From CAZEPJ01 sp964514105 (GTDB lineage: Bacteria; Desulfobacterota; Desulfocorpusculales; Desulfocorpusculum), in contig CAZEPJ010000013.1 in the NCBI GenBank assembly GCA_964514105.1, forward strand, positions 12,358 through 76,357: a DNA stretch of 64,000 nt, given 5' to 3'. Below, piece after piece: positions 34,080 through 41,798 of this stretch. Below the pieces are notes generated by a model, which was given only the letters and a program-made list of their open reading frames with translations, did not search any database and had not been told where the DNA came from. A program made the position numbers and the translations under genes. Within the stretch, counting starts at the first letter, position 1. Every line of letters starts with the position of its first letter.

Positions 34080-34730
34080 ATGGGACTCAGGATCAACACC
34101 AACGTCTCCGCCATCAACGCCCATCGCAACCTGTCCATCACCAACGCCATGATGGCCAAGTCCATGGAGCGGCTCTCCTCGGGCTACCGCATCAACCGGG
34201 CCGGGGATGACGCGGCCGGGCTGGCCATCGCCAACGCCTTCCGGGCCGACGTGCGGGCCCTCAAGGTGAACCAGCAGAACGCCACCCAGGCCGTGGCCGT
34301 GCTGCAGGTGGCCGAGGGCGGGGCCAATCAGATCGAGGGGATGNNNNNNNNNNNNNNNNNNNNNNNNNNNNNNNNNNNNNNNNNNNNNNNNNNNNNNNNN
34401 NNNNNNNNNNNNNNNNNNNNNNNNNNNNNNNNNNNNNNNNNNNAGGCAGGCGCGCAAGCCGCCATCGACCTTCTGGATACGGCCCTGGGCACCATCAACA
34501 CGGCATTGGCCAACATCGGCGCTTCCCAGAACCGCCTGGAGTTCGCCTCGGCCAACATCGCCATCGGCATCGAGAACAAGAGCGCGGCCGAGTCCGTCAT
34601 CCGGGACGTGGACATGGCGTGGGAGATGGTCTCCTTCACCAAGAACCAGATCCTCATCCAGTCGGGCACGGCCATGCTGGCCCAGGCCAACATGTCCAAC
34701 CAGAGCGTGCTGGCCCTGTTCGGCGGTTAG
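34080..34730 (+). CDS. fliC: Flagellin FliC (interrupted by assembly gap)
   Basis: The filament subunit. The N-terminal D0/D1 (MGLRINTNVSAINAHRNLSI, then AKSMERLSSGYRINRAGDDA, AGLAIANAF) and C-terminal D1/D0 (NIGASQNRLEFASANIAIGI, SVIRDVDMAWEMVSFTKNQI, LIQSGTAMLAQANMSNQSVL) are both clear. Residues after 88 are replaced by 100 Ns, a typical placeholder, so the true length is unknown; at least part of D1 and any D2/D3 are missing. CAAGGAGGATGAAACC precedes the ATG. Confidence 0.95.
   Translation: MGLRINTNVSAINAHRNLSITNAMMAKSMERLSSGYRINRAGDDAAGLAIANAFRADVRALKVNQQNATQAVAVLQVAEGGANQIEGMXXXXXXXXXXXXXXXXXXXXXXXXXXXXXXXXXXAGAQAAIDLLDTALGTINTALANIGASQNRLEFASANIAIGIENKSAAESVIRDVDMAWEMVSFTKNQILIQSGTAMLAQANMSNQSVLALFGG
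34344..34443. other. Assembly gap (100 Ns) inside fliC
   Basis: Exactly 100 undetermined bases. Such fixed-length runs usually mark scaffold joins of unknown size. A repetitive flagellin or a collapsed tandem flagellin array could cause it. Frame is kept across the Ns as written, but this occurs by chance one time in three. Confidence 0.95.
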
Positions 34731-34743
34731 TCGAACCCCATCG

Positions 34744-34801
34744 GGCAGGCCCGCGATCCCCCGGGGGGCCCCGGTCGGGCCCCCCGGCCATCGCGCCTGC
34801 C
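34744..34801 (+). terminator. Long multi-part hairpin after fliC
   Basis: Three nested perfect stems: GGCAGG/CCTGCC (34744-34749 with 34796-34801), CGCGAT/ATCGCG (34752-34757 with 34790-34795) and CCGGGGGGCCC/GGGCCCCCCGG (34761-34771 with 34777-34787), loop CGGTC. There is no U-tract; the flaG ribosome site follows directly. It likely stabilises the flagellin mRNA 3' end or attenuates read-through into flaG-fliD. Confidence 0.75.
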
Positions 34802-34820
34802 GGCAAAGGAGATGCGGGCG

Positions 34821-35210
34821 ATGGAACTGCGCCAGATCTCCCCCCTCAAGGAGTGGAGCCTCCAGGCGAACCGGGAGGAGCCCCGGTCCAAGCCCGTGGA
34901 CCCCCCCCAGGGCAAGCCCATGGAGGGGACCCCGCCGGCGCCGGATCGGGTGGGCGCCGCCTCGGGGGCGGCGGACGTGCACGAGTTTGCCCGGCATATG
35001 GCCGAGATCCTCAACCAGGCCATGAAGGACCTGCGGTTCTCGGTGAGCTTCCATCCCGACGCCGAGAGCGGGGTGGTCATCGTCCGCGTGCTGGATGCCA
35101 ACGGCGAGCTCATCCGGGTGGTCCCCCTGGAGGAGTTCGCCGCCATGAACCGCAGGCTGGCCATGGGGGCGTTGGAGAACGGGCTCCTGACCAGCCAGTT
35201 GGTCCGCTGA
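34821..35210 (+). CDS. flaG: FlaG family protein
   Basis: About 129 residues. A variable Pro-rich N-terminus is followed by the FlaG domain (LRFSVSFHPDAESGVVIVRV, then LDANGELIRVVPLEEFAAM). FlaG proteins influence filament length in polar flagellates; the mechanism is poorly known. AAAGGAG suits the ATG at 34821; an ATG at 34812 is too close to it. It lies between fliC and fliD as usual. Confidence 0.88.
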   Translation: MELRQISPLKEWSLQANREEPRSKPVDPPQGKPMEGTPPAPDRVGAASGAADVHEFARHMAEILNQAMKDLRFSVSFHPDAESGVVIVRVLDANGELIRVVPLEEFAAMNRRLAMGALENGLLTSQLVR

Positions 35211-35220
35211 GGAGTCGCCC

Positions 35221-38199
35221 ATGTCTTCGGTGAACGGACCCACGGCCTTCTTCTCGGGCCTTTCCAGCGGCATCGACTGGCGGGCCATGGTGGACCAGCT
35301 CATGGCCGTGGACCATCGGGGCGTGGACCTGCTGTCGGCCAGGAAGAGCCAATACGACCAGCGCCTGTCGGCCTGGCAGGAGATCCGCACCAAGCTCCTG
35401 GGGCTGCGCACCGCCTCCGAGGCCCTGCGCAGCCGGGACGGCCTGGGGCTCTTCTCGGCCCGCCTGTACGGCAACGGCCCAACGGCCCCGGAGAGGCTGG
35501 TGTCGGCCTCCGTCGGCGCCGGCGCCTCGGAGGCTACCCACACCATCCGGGTGCTCCAGCGCGCCCAGGCCCAGAAGCTCTCGTCGGCGGCCTTCGGGAG
35601 CGACGCCTCGGCCCTGGGGCTGTCGGGGACCTTCCTGGTCAACGGGCAGGCTGTTTCCGTGGAGGCATCGGACTGCCTGGCGGCCCTGGGGCGGAAGATC
35701 AACTCCCTCAATGCCGGGCAGACCCCCACCGGGGTCTCGGCGTCGGTGGTGCGCTACGGGGAGACGGATTACCGGCTTCTGCTCACCAGCACCCGGGAAG
35801 GGGCGATGGGGATGTCCCTGCGCAACGCCGGCACCACCGATGTGCTGAGCGTCGTGGGGTGGACCGACGGGTCCGTTTCCCTCAGGGACCCCCTTCAGGG
35901 GGGCGCCCGCAGCGAGGCCCTGGCCACGGCCTCGGTGGCCGTGGGCGCGGCCCTGGGCCTGGCCCAGGCCCAAAACGGCACCGTCCTCATCGACGGGGTC
36001 GCCGTCAGCGTGGACCTGGCGGCGGACTCCCTCACGGACATCCGCGACAAGATCAACGCCGCCGGCAAGGAGGCCGCCATCCTCACGGAGACCTCCGGCG
36101 GCGAGACGCGCTACCGCCTCTTCATCGAGGGCCTGGATTTCACCGATGAGAACAACGTGCTGGAGACCCTGGGGGTGGTGGCCCGGGGGCACGGCGACCT
36201 CATGGGGACCGTGGGGAGCGCGGCCAACACCCGGGGCGGGGTCGCCGTCACGGCCGACACCCGGATCCGCGACCTGGACGGATACATGGACTATGGGGCC
36301 GGTGATACGGTCACCATCTCCGGGACCGATCATGGCGGGAGCGTCGTGGGCCCGGCGACCCTCATCCTGGGCGACGAGACCACCGTGGGGGATCTGCTGG
36401 CGCAGATCGAGGCCACCCTGGGCAGCGTGCGGGCATCGGTCACGCGCGACGGCCGGATCCAGGTGGAGGACCTCCAGGCGGGCTCCAGCCTCCTCTCACT
36501 GGAGCTCACACCCAGCAGCGCCCGCGTCTCCTTCGGGACCTTCGACCCGCCCGCCGCCCTGCGCAAGCGGGAGGTCCAGGCCGGCCTGGATGCCCGGGTG
36601 GAAGTGGACGGGGTGGCCGTAACCCGAAGCAGCAACCGCATCGAGGACCTCATCGAGGGGGTGACTCTGGATCTGCTGGGTCAGGACAGCGCCAGCACCG
36701 TGACGCTCCAGGTGGCCCGGGATGTGGAGGGGGTCCGGGGCAAGGTCCAGGCCTTCGTGGACGCGTACAACGAGGTCATGGACTGGATCGCCAAGCAGTT
36801 CACCTACGATGCCCAGAGCGCCAAGGGCGGGGGGCCGCTATTCGCCGACTCCACCCTGCGGATCATCCGCTCCCGCATCCAGTCGCTGGTCATCAACCCG
36901 GTCTGGGGGGCGCCCGAGGGCATGGGGACCCTGGCCATGGCGGGGATCCGCCTCAACGCCCAGAACCGCCTCACCGTGAACTCCACGGTCCTGGACGAGT
37001 GCCTCAGGACCCGATTCTCGGACGTGGAAGGGCTGCTCTCGGCCCGGGGGACGGCCGAGGACGGGCTCCTGGCGTACCTGGGGCACACCCGGGCGACCCG
37101 GGCCGGGTCGTACGCCGTGGAGATCACCCATGCCGCGCGCCAGGCCGCACTGACCGGGGGGGCCGACCTGGCGGGCGGCCTGCCCCAGGGAGAGGAGCTG
37201 CGCATCACGGACAGCGCCACCGGGCGCCAGGCCTCGGTCTCCCTCGAGGCCGGGTGGGGCCTGGAGACCATCCTCTCGGCCATCAACAGCGAGCTTGCCT
37301 CCAACCGGAGCCAGGAACTGCAGGGGGCCAATGCCACGGGCCTCTCGGCGAGCACGTCCTGGGCCCAGGTGGCCGGCGCCGAGGACGGCGACGTCATCAC
37401 CTTCAGCGGCACGGATCATGGGGGCCGGGCTGTGCAGGGTTCGTACCAGGTGAGCGCGGACCAGACCCTGGCCAGCCTCCTGGGGGTCATCGAGCAGGCC
37501 TACGGCAACGGGGTCACGGCCAGCCTGGACGCCTCGGGCCGGCTGATCGTCACGGACCGGACGGCCGGCGACAGCCAACTGAGCCTATCGGTGGACAGCG
37601 CGGCCGTCCCCGGGCTGGACTTGGGCGCCATGGCCGTGGCCTCCGAGGGAAGGTACGCCCTGCCCATCACGGCCATGGCCGAAGGGAACCGCCTCAAGCT
37701 GGTCCACCAGGTCTACGGGGGCGCCCAGGGAATCACCGCCGTGGAGATCGGCGGCACCGCCCTGGGCATGGGCGATGCGGCAACGGAGACAGGGGGCCTG
37801 GACGTGGCCGGGACCATCAACGGCGTTGCGGCCACGGGCAAGGGGCGGATCCTTTCCCTGGAACAGGAGGGGGACAGCGCCAGCGGGCTGAGGCTCCGGT
37901 ACGACGGCAGCTCGCCCACGTCCACCCGGTTCACCCTGACCATCGGTGTGGCCGAGGGGTTCTGGAGGGAACTGGACGCGTTGACGGACCCCGTGGGGGG
38001 CACCATCTATCATCGCACCGGCGCCCTGGAGAGGACCATCGCCGATATCAAGGGGGACATGGCGGACATGGAGGGACGCCTGGAGGTGAGGCGGCAGCGC
38101 CTCATCCGCCAGTTCACGGCCATGGAGAAGACCCTCAGTGCGCTGCAGGCGCAGATGAGCTGGCTCACGGGCCAGATCAACAGCCTCTCCCAGGGCTGA
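35221..38199 (+). CDS. fliD: Filament cap protein FliD, unusually large
   Basis: At 992 residues it is about twice the usual FliD. The N-terminal cap helix (FSGLSSGIDWRAMVDQLMAV) and C-terminal FliD domain (ending MEKTLSALQAQMSWLTGQIN) are intact. Between them lie flagellin-hook-IN motifs and a duplicated module at about residues 361-435 and 723-797. Each copy begins with a T-I/F-S-G-T-D-H-G-G motif and contains a D-G-R/S-G-R...V-x-D...AG-S strand pattern. The extra domains should form an extended solvent-exposed cap leg region. Confidence 0.93.
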   Translation: MSSVNGPTAFFSGLSSGIDWRAMVDQLMAVDHRGVDLLSARKSQYDQRLSAWQEIRTKLLGLRTASEALRSRDGLGLFSARLYGNGPTAPERLVSASVGAGASEATHTIRVLQRAQAQKLSSAAFGSDASALGLSGTFLVNGQAVSVEASDCLAALGRKINSLNAGQTPTGVSASVVRYGETDYRLLLTSTREGAMGMSLRNAGTTDVLSVVGWTDGSVSLRDPLQGGARSEALATASVAVGAALGLAQAQNGTVLIDGVAVSVDLAADSLTDIRDKINAAGKEAAILTETSGGETRYRLFIEGLDFTDENNVLETLGVVARGHGDLMGTVGSAANTRGGVAVTADTRIRDLDGYMDYGAGDTVTISGTDHGGSVVGPATLILGDETTVGDLLAQIEATLGSVRASVTRDGRIQVEDLQAGSSLLSLELTPSSARVSFGTFDPPAALRKREVQAGLDARVEVDGVAVTRSSNRIEDLIEGVTLDLLGQDSASTVTLQVARDVEGVRGKVQAFVDAYNEVMDWIAKQFTYDAQSAKGGGPLFADSTLRIIRSRIQSLVINPVWGAPEGMGTLAMAGIRLNAQNRLTVNSTVLDECLRTRFSDVEGLLSARGTAEDGLLAYLGHTRATRAGSYAVEITHAARQAALTGGADLAGGLPQGEELRITDSATGRQASVSLEAGWGLETILSAINSELASNRSQELQGANATGLSASTSWAQVAGAEDGDVITFSGTDHGGRAVQGSYQVSADQTLASLLGVIEQAYGNGVTASLDASGRLIVTDRTAGDSQLSLSVDSAAVPGLDLGAMAVASEGRYALPITAMAEGNRLKLVHQVYGGAQGITAVEIGGTALGMGDAATETGGLDVAGTINGVAATGKGRILSLEQEGDSASGLRLRYDGSSPTSTRFTLTIGVAEGFWRELDALTDPVGGTIYHRTGALERTIADIKGDMADMEGRLEVRRQRLIRQFTAMEKTLSALQAQMSWLTGQINSLSQG

Positions 38200-38226
38200 A
38201 CCATCTCAGGAACGGGGGATCCGTTG

Positions 38227-38667
38227 ATGCAAGCGTATGGGGCACTGGTCCAGAGGTATCACCGCACCGAGGTCGAGACGTCGGACCCCCTGCGGCTCGT
38301 CCTGCTGGCCTATGACGGCCTTCTGTCCAGCCTCCGGAAGGCCCTGGAGCACCAGGTCGCGGGAGAATTCGAGGCCAAAGCCCGGGAGGTACAGCGCGCT
38401 TTGGACCTGATCAACGAACTGTGGTCCTCCCTGGACATGGAGCGCGGGGGGCCCATCGCCCGGAACCTGGCGGCCATTTACGGATACGCCAGCAAGGAGA
38501 TCCTCCTGGCCGACGCCCGCAAGGATGCGGCGGCCATGGAGGCCGTCCACGGGCTCCTGCACAGCCTGCGAGAGGCGTGGGCTATGGTGAAGCGGTCGTC
38601 TGCCGCGCCCGTTGTCTCCCCCGACCCTCCCGGGCGGCCGGTGGGGGCCGAGGCCGTGGGGATCTGA
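38227..38667 (+). CDS. fliS: Flagellin export chaperone FliS
   Basis: A 146-residue four-helix chaperone. The family signature is seen near the start (YHRTEVETSDPLRLVLLAYDG), with LINELWSSLDMERGGPIARN and the YGYASKEILLADARKD stretch downstream. The C-terminal 20 residues are a disordered Pro-rich tail. A TTG one codon upstream is a possible alternative start. It follows fliD by 27 bp. Confidence 0.93.
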   Translation: MQAYGALVQRYHRTEVETSDPLRLVLLAYDGLLSSLRKALEHQVAGEFEAKAREVQRALDLINELWSSLDMERGGPIARNLAAIYGYASKEILLADARKDAAAMEAVHGLLHSLREAWAMVKRSSAAPVVSPDPPGRPVGAEAVGI

Positions 38668-38677
38668 GGGGTCTTGC

Positions 38678-39097
38678 ATGGGCAACGAGCGCCACGGTGC
38701 ACCTCGCGCCATGGGGACGGAGGACCCCCAGGGGATATGGGACGTGCTGGGGCGGTACCGGGCCCTGGGGGCCGGGATCGTCCAGGCCGTCCAGGGGGGT
38801 CAATGGGAGGCGGCCTGGGAGCTCACCCAGCAGCGGGGCGACCTGTGCCGCACCGCGCAACGGCGTCTGGGGCACTGGGACGGCCAGGGATCCCCGGGTC
38901 CGGGGGCGGCCCTCGACCCGGGGGTGCGGGCCCTGCTCCAAGATGCCCTCCATGGGGACCGCCTGGCCGAGGCGGGATTGCGCGAGGCCATGGAGCTGGT
39001 CGCAAGGGAGCTCGGAGCCATCGGGCGGGCCGCGTCGGCCGCGGGGCTCCTGCAGGGCCCCCCCCCCCGGGCCCGGTTTCTCGACACGGCGGGCTAG
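38678..39097 (+). CDS. FliT-like flagellar chaperone candidate
   Basis: 139 residues, mostly helical, starting 10 bp after fliS, where FliT (the FliD chaperone) is usually found. A helix-rich core (LGRYRALGAGIVQAVQGGQW, then EAAWELTQQRGDLCRTAQRR) and a C-terminal helix (LREAMELVARELGAIGRAAS) are visible. FliT sequences are very variable, so the call leans on position, size and helical character. No membrane segment or signal peptide. Confidence 0.55.
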   Translation: MGNERHGAPRAMGTEDPQGIWDVLGRYRALGAGIVQAVQGGQWEAAWELTQQRGDLCRTAQRRLGHWDGQGSPGPGAALDPGVRALLQDALHGDRLAEAGLREAMELVARELGAIGRAASAAGLLQGPPPRARFLDTAG

Positions 39098-39110
39098 GGG
39101 GACTCGGGGC

Positions 39111-39137
39111 TAAAGTTTCCCCCCGTTTTGCCGATAG
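39111..39137 (+). promoter_or_regulatory. Sigma-28 promoter of the FlgM-like/c-di-GMP signalling operon
   Basis: TAAAGTTT-N11-GCCGATAG has a perfect -35, exact spacing and one mismatch at the last -10 base. It lies 13 bp after the FliT-like stop. Transcription should start near 39144, about 39 bases before the ATG at 39183. Confidence 0.93.
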
Positions 39138-39182
39138 AGCAGGTGAGGAGACGGTCCGTCCCCCGGGGGACGCCGGAGAGAC

Positions 39183-39473
39183 ATGAGCATCACCATCCAA
39201 CAGATCCAGAGCCTGCTCAACACGTACCATCGCCAGCAGGTCCAGTCCAGGCTGTCCGAGGCCAGGCTTCGGTACGCCGGCGGCGTGCCCCAACGGGCCG
39301 AGGACGAGGTCCTGATCTCGGCAGAGGCCAAGCGCCTCCAGATCTACCAGAAGACGGCCGAGGAGGTCGTCAGGCGCATGTGGCGCTCCCAGCAGGAAGA
39401 GGCCGCGGCAGAGGGGATGACCCGGGGGGAGCAGGGCCCTGTCCCGGCGACGGATCCCACTGTGGAAGCATGA
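39183..39473 (+). CDS. Small FlgM-like protein
   Basis: 96 residues. A helix at the N-terminus (ITIQQIQSLLNTYHRQQVQS) is followed by EDEVLISAEAKRLQIYQKTA, which closely resembles the segment of the FlgM at 29577 (EKVVISAEAREIQHLKAIVE). The classical FlgM C-terminal sigma-binding helices are not clearly present; the tail is acidic and Ala/Glu-rich. It may be a partial FlgM paralogue, an export-linked regulator, or a protein only sharing this motif. Its stop overlaps the receiver gene start, so the two are probably co-translated. Confidence 0.6.
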   Translation: MSITIQQIQSLLNTYHRQQVQSRLSEARLRYAGGVPQRAEDEVLISAEAKRLQIYQKTAEEVVRRMWRSQQEEAAAEGMTRGEQGPVPATDPTVEA

Positions 39474-40159
39474 ACCGGACCGAGCCCACCCGGATGCTCA
39501 TCGCCGACGACGAGCGGGGGTTTCTCAACGCCCTGGCCGCCTACCTGTCCCGCGGAAACCGGGACATCCGCCTGGCCAACGACGGAACCGAGGCCCTGGC
39601 CCTTCTGGACGATGGCCCCCCCGCCGAGGTCGTCATCACCGATCTGATGATGCCCGGGGTGGACGGCATGGGGGTGCTCCGGCACGCCCTGCAGCGCAGC
39701 CCGGGGACCCTGGTCATCGTGATGACGGGATACGGCTCCATCACCACCGCCGTGGCCGCCATCGGGCAGGGGGCCTTCGACTACAAGACCAAGCCTTTTC
39801 TCCTGGAGGAGATGGGTTTTTCCGTGCGGCGGGCCGAGGCGCACCTTCAGCTGATTCGGGAGCGGGATCGTCTGGCCGGGCGGGTGTCGGATCTGGAAAG
39901 AGCCCTGGCGGCCCGGAGCCCGGGGACTCAGGCCGGCGGGGGGCGCGCCGCCAGGCAGCCAAGGGCCCCCCTGGAAATCCTGGAAGGCCAGTTGAGCCCC
40001 CGCGAGGCCTTCGTTTCCTACCGGCACTGGGAGACCGCCCCCCCGGGGGCGGAGGGACTGGCGATCCTGGAGGTCCTGCGCCGTCGCGGCATCATCTCGG
40101 ACGACCAGCACAAGCTTCTCCACGCCCAGTTCTCCAAGGGGCGCGCGGTGGTGTCGTGA
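39470..40159 (+). CDS. Response regulator with receiver domain and novel C-terminal region
   Basis: 229 residues. The receiver has the acidic pair (ADDE), the phospho-Asp in VVITDLMMPGVDG, Thr in VMTGYG and Lys in KTKPF. A short coiled coil and a Gly/Arg-rich linker follow. The tail (LEILEGQLSPREAFVSYRHW, then AILEVLRRRGIISDDQHKLL) is not a DNA-binding domain I recognise. It overlaps the FlgM-like gene by 4 bp and is followed 13 bp later by the HD-GYP regulator. It is likely part of sigma-28-controlled motility signalling. Confidence 0.85.
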   Translation: MNRTEPTRMLIADDERGFLNALAAYLSRGNRDIRLANDGTEALALLDDGPPAEVVITDLMMPGVDGMGVLRHALQRSPGTLVIVMTGYGSITTAVAAIGQGAFDYKTKPFLLEEMGFSVRRAEAHLQLIRERDRLAGRVSDLERALAARSPGTQAGGGRAARQPRAPLEILEGQLSPREAFVSYRHWETAPPGAEGLAILEVLRRRGIISDDQHKLLHAQFSKGRAVVS

Positions 40160-40172
40160 GGGGGATGCGTCC

Positions 40173-41798
40173 ATGGTAGGGGAGGCCAAATCCCCCCCCC
40201 GCGTGCTCATCGTGGATGATGAGGAGGGGGTGCGCAAGGTCCTGGCCCAGATGATCCACCTGGCCACGGGGGCCGAGGTAGGGGAGGCGGCCGACGGGCA
40301 GGATGCCGTGCTTCAGTTCGCCCAGAAGCGGCCCGACGTGGTCATCACCGATATCCGAATGCCTGGCATCGACGGCGTGTCCCTCCTGAGGCGGCTCAAG
40401 GAGGGGGAGGCCGCCGTCCCGGTGATCCTCATCACGGGCTATCCCACCGTGGACGTGGCCATCCAGGCCATGAAGGACGGCGCTTCGGACTTTCTCACCA
40501 AGCCATTCAGCCTGGAGCAGGTCCGGGTGGTCCTGGAGAAGGCGCTCCGGGAGAGGCGGCTCTTGCTGGACAACGAGGGCCTGCGCCAGGAGGTCCTCCA
40601 CAAACGGGCCATCGAGAAGCTCAACGAGGAACTCCACCGCAAGGTGGAGGAGATGCGGGCCCTGTGCTCGCTGGGAGAGACCATCGCGTCCTCCCCCCTG
40701 AATCGAAAGGCCATCCTGCTGGCCACCATCGACGAGGCCAGGCGGGCGACGCGCTCCCGCCATGTGGCCTTCCTGGAGGCCACCGAGCAGTCGGGTCGGC
40801 TTCGCGTGCTGGTCCAGAGCCCCAACGGCGCCCCGGCCCCCCTCCGCTCCCAGGACGCCTCGCCGCTCCTCGCCCGGGCCCTGCAGAGCAAGGCCCCCGT
40901 CGTGGAGCGCGGTCCGTGGAGACCCAGCGATCCGTCCTGTGCCGGCGGCCAGGGCGACGGGTGCCAGATGGCCGTTCCCATCCTGATCAAGGGGCAGGTC
41001 ATGGGGCTGATCCACGCCTCCGGGAGGCAGGGGGACGGCTACGATCAGCACGACCTGCTGCTGGTCACGGAACTGGCCAAACGGGCCGCGCTGGGGCTGG
41101 AGAACAAGTTCCTGTACGAGAGCATCTACGATGTGCTCATGTCCACCCTGCGGTCTCTGGTGTCGACCATCGAGGCCCGGGATCCCTACACCCGCCAGCA
41201 CTCCCAGAGGGTCACGGACTTCTCCGTGTGCATTGCCCAGGAGCTGGCCTGCACCGAGGAGCAGATCGACACGGTGCGAGTGGCCGGGTACCTGCACGAC
41301 CTGGGCAAACTGGGAGTCAAGGACTCGGTGCTGCTCAAGGCCGGCCCCCTCACCGACGAGGAACTGGACCAGATCAAGGCCCATCCCCTCATCGGAGAGC
41401 AGATCATCGCGCCCATCGGCTTTCTCCCCGACGAACGGGCGCTCATCCGGCACCACCACGAGCGGTGGGATGGCAAGGGCTATCCCGATGCCATTGCGGG
41501 CGAGGAGATCCCCCTGCTGGCGCGCATCATCGCCGTGGCCGACGCCTTCGATGCCATGACCTCGGACCGTCCCTACCGGCCCGCCAAGTCGTTCGAAGCG
41601 GGCATTGCGGAGATCCTTCGATGCGAGGGGACCCAGTTCGATCCCCAGGTGGTTCGGGCCTTTCGGTCGGCCATGCCGCGCTGGATCGTCCAGAGGCGCT
41701 CCGGGGAAGTGGGGGAGGGGAGCGGCGCGCCCCCGCCCATGTTCCTCGCGCGCGAAGCCCTCGCGCCTGGGGCGCCGGAGGAGGCGGGGAGGCCATGA
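40173..41798 (+). CDS. Receiver-GAF-HD-GYP c-di-GMP phosphodiesterase
   Basis: 541 residues. The receiver (LIVDDEEG; VVITDIRMPGIDG; LITGYPT; LTKPFS) occupies residues 1-125. A coiled coil and GAF-like domain (about 150-310) follow. The HD-GYP domain (about 330-510) retains the metal ligands (ARDPYTRQHSQRV; GYLHDLGKLG; HHHERWDGKGYPD). It should hydrolyse c-di-GMP. The catalytic motifs look intact. Its stop overlaps the PilZ gene start, linking enzyme and receptor in one unit. Confidence 0.93.
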   Translation: MVGEAKSPPRVLIVDDEEGVRKVLAQMIHLATGAEVGEAADGQDAVLQFAQKRPDVVITDIRMPGIDGVSLLRRLKEGEAAVPVILITGYPTVDVAIQAMKDGASDFLTKPFSLEQVRVVLEKALRERRLLLDNEGLRQEVLHKRAIEKLNEELHRKVEEMRALCSLGETIASSPLNRKAILLATIDEARRATRSRHVAFLEATEQSGRLRVLVQSPNGAPAPLRSQDASPLLARALQSKAPVVERGPWRPSDPSCAGGQGDGCQMAVPILIKGQVMGLIHASGRQGDGYDQHDLLLVTELAKRAALGLENKFLYESIYDVLMSTLRSLVSTIEARDPYTRQHSQRVTDFSVCIAQELACTEEQIDTVRVAGYLHDLGKLGVKDSVLLKAGPLTDEELDQIKAHPLIGEQIIAPIGFLPDERALIRHHHERWDGKGYPDAIAGEEIPLLARIIAVADAFDAMTSDRPYRPAKSFEAGIAEILRCEGTQFDPQVVRAFRSAMPRWIVQRRSGEVGEGSGAPPPMFLAREALAPGAPEEAGRP

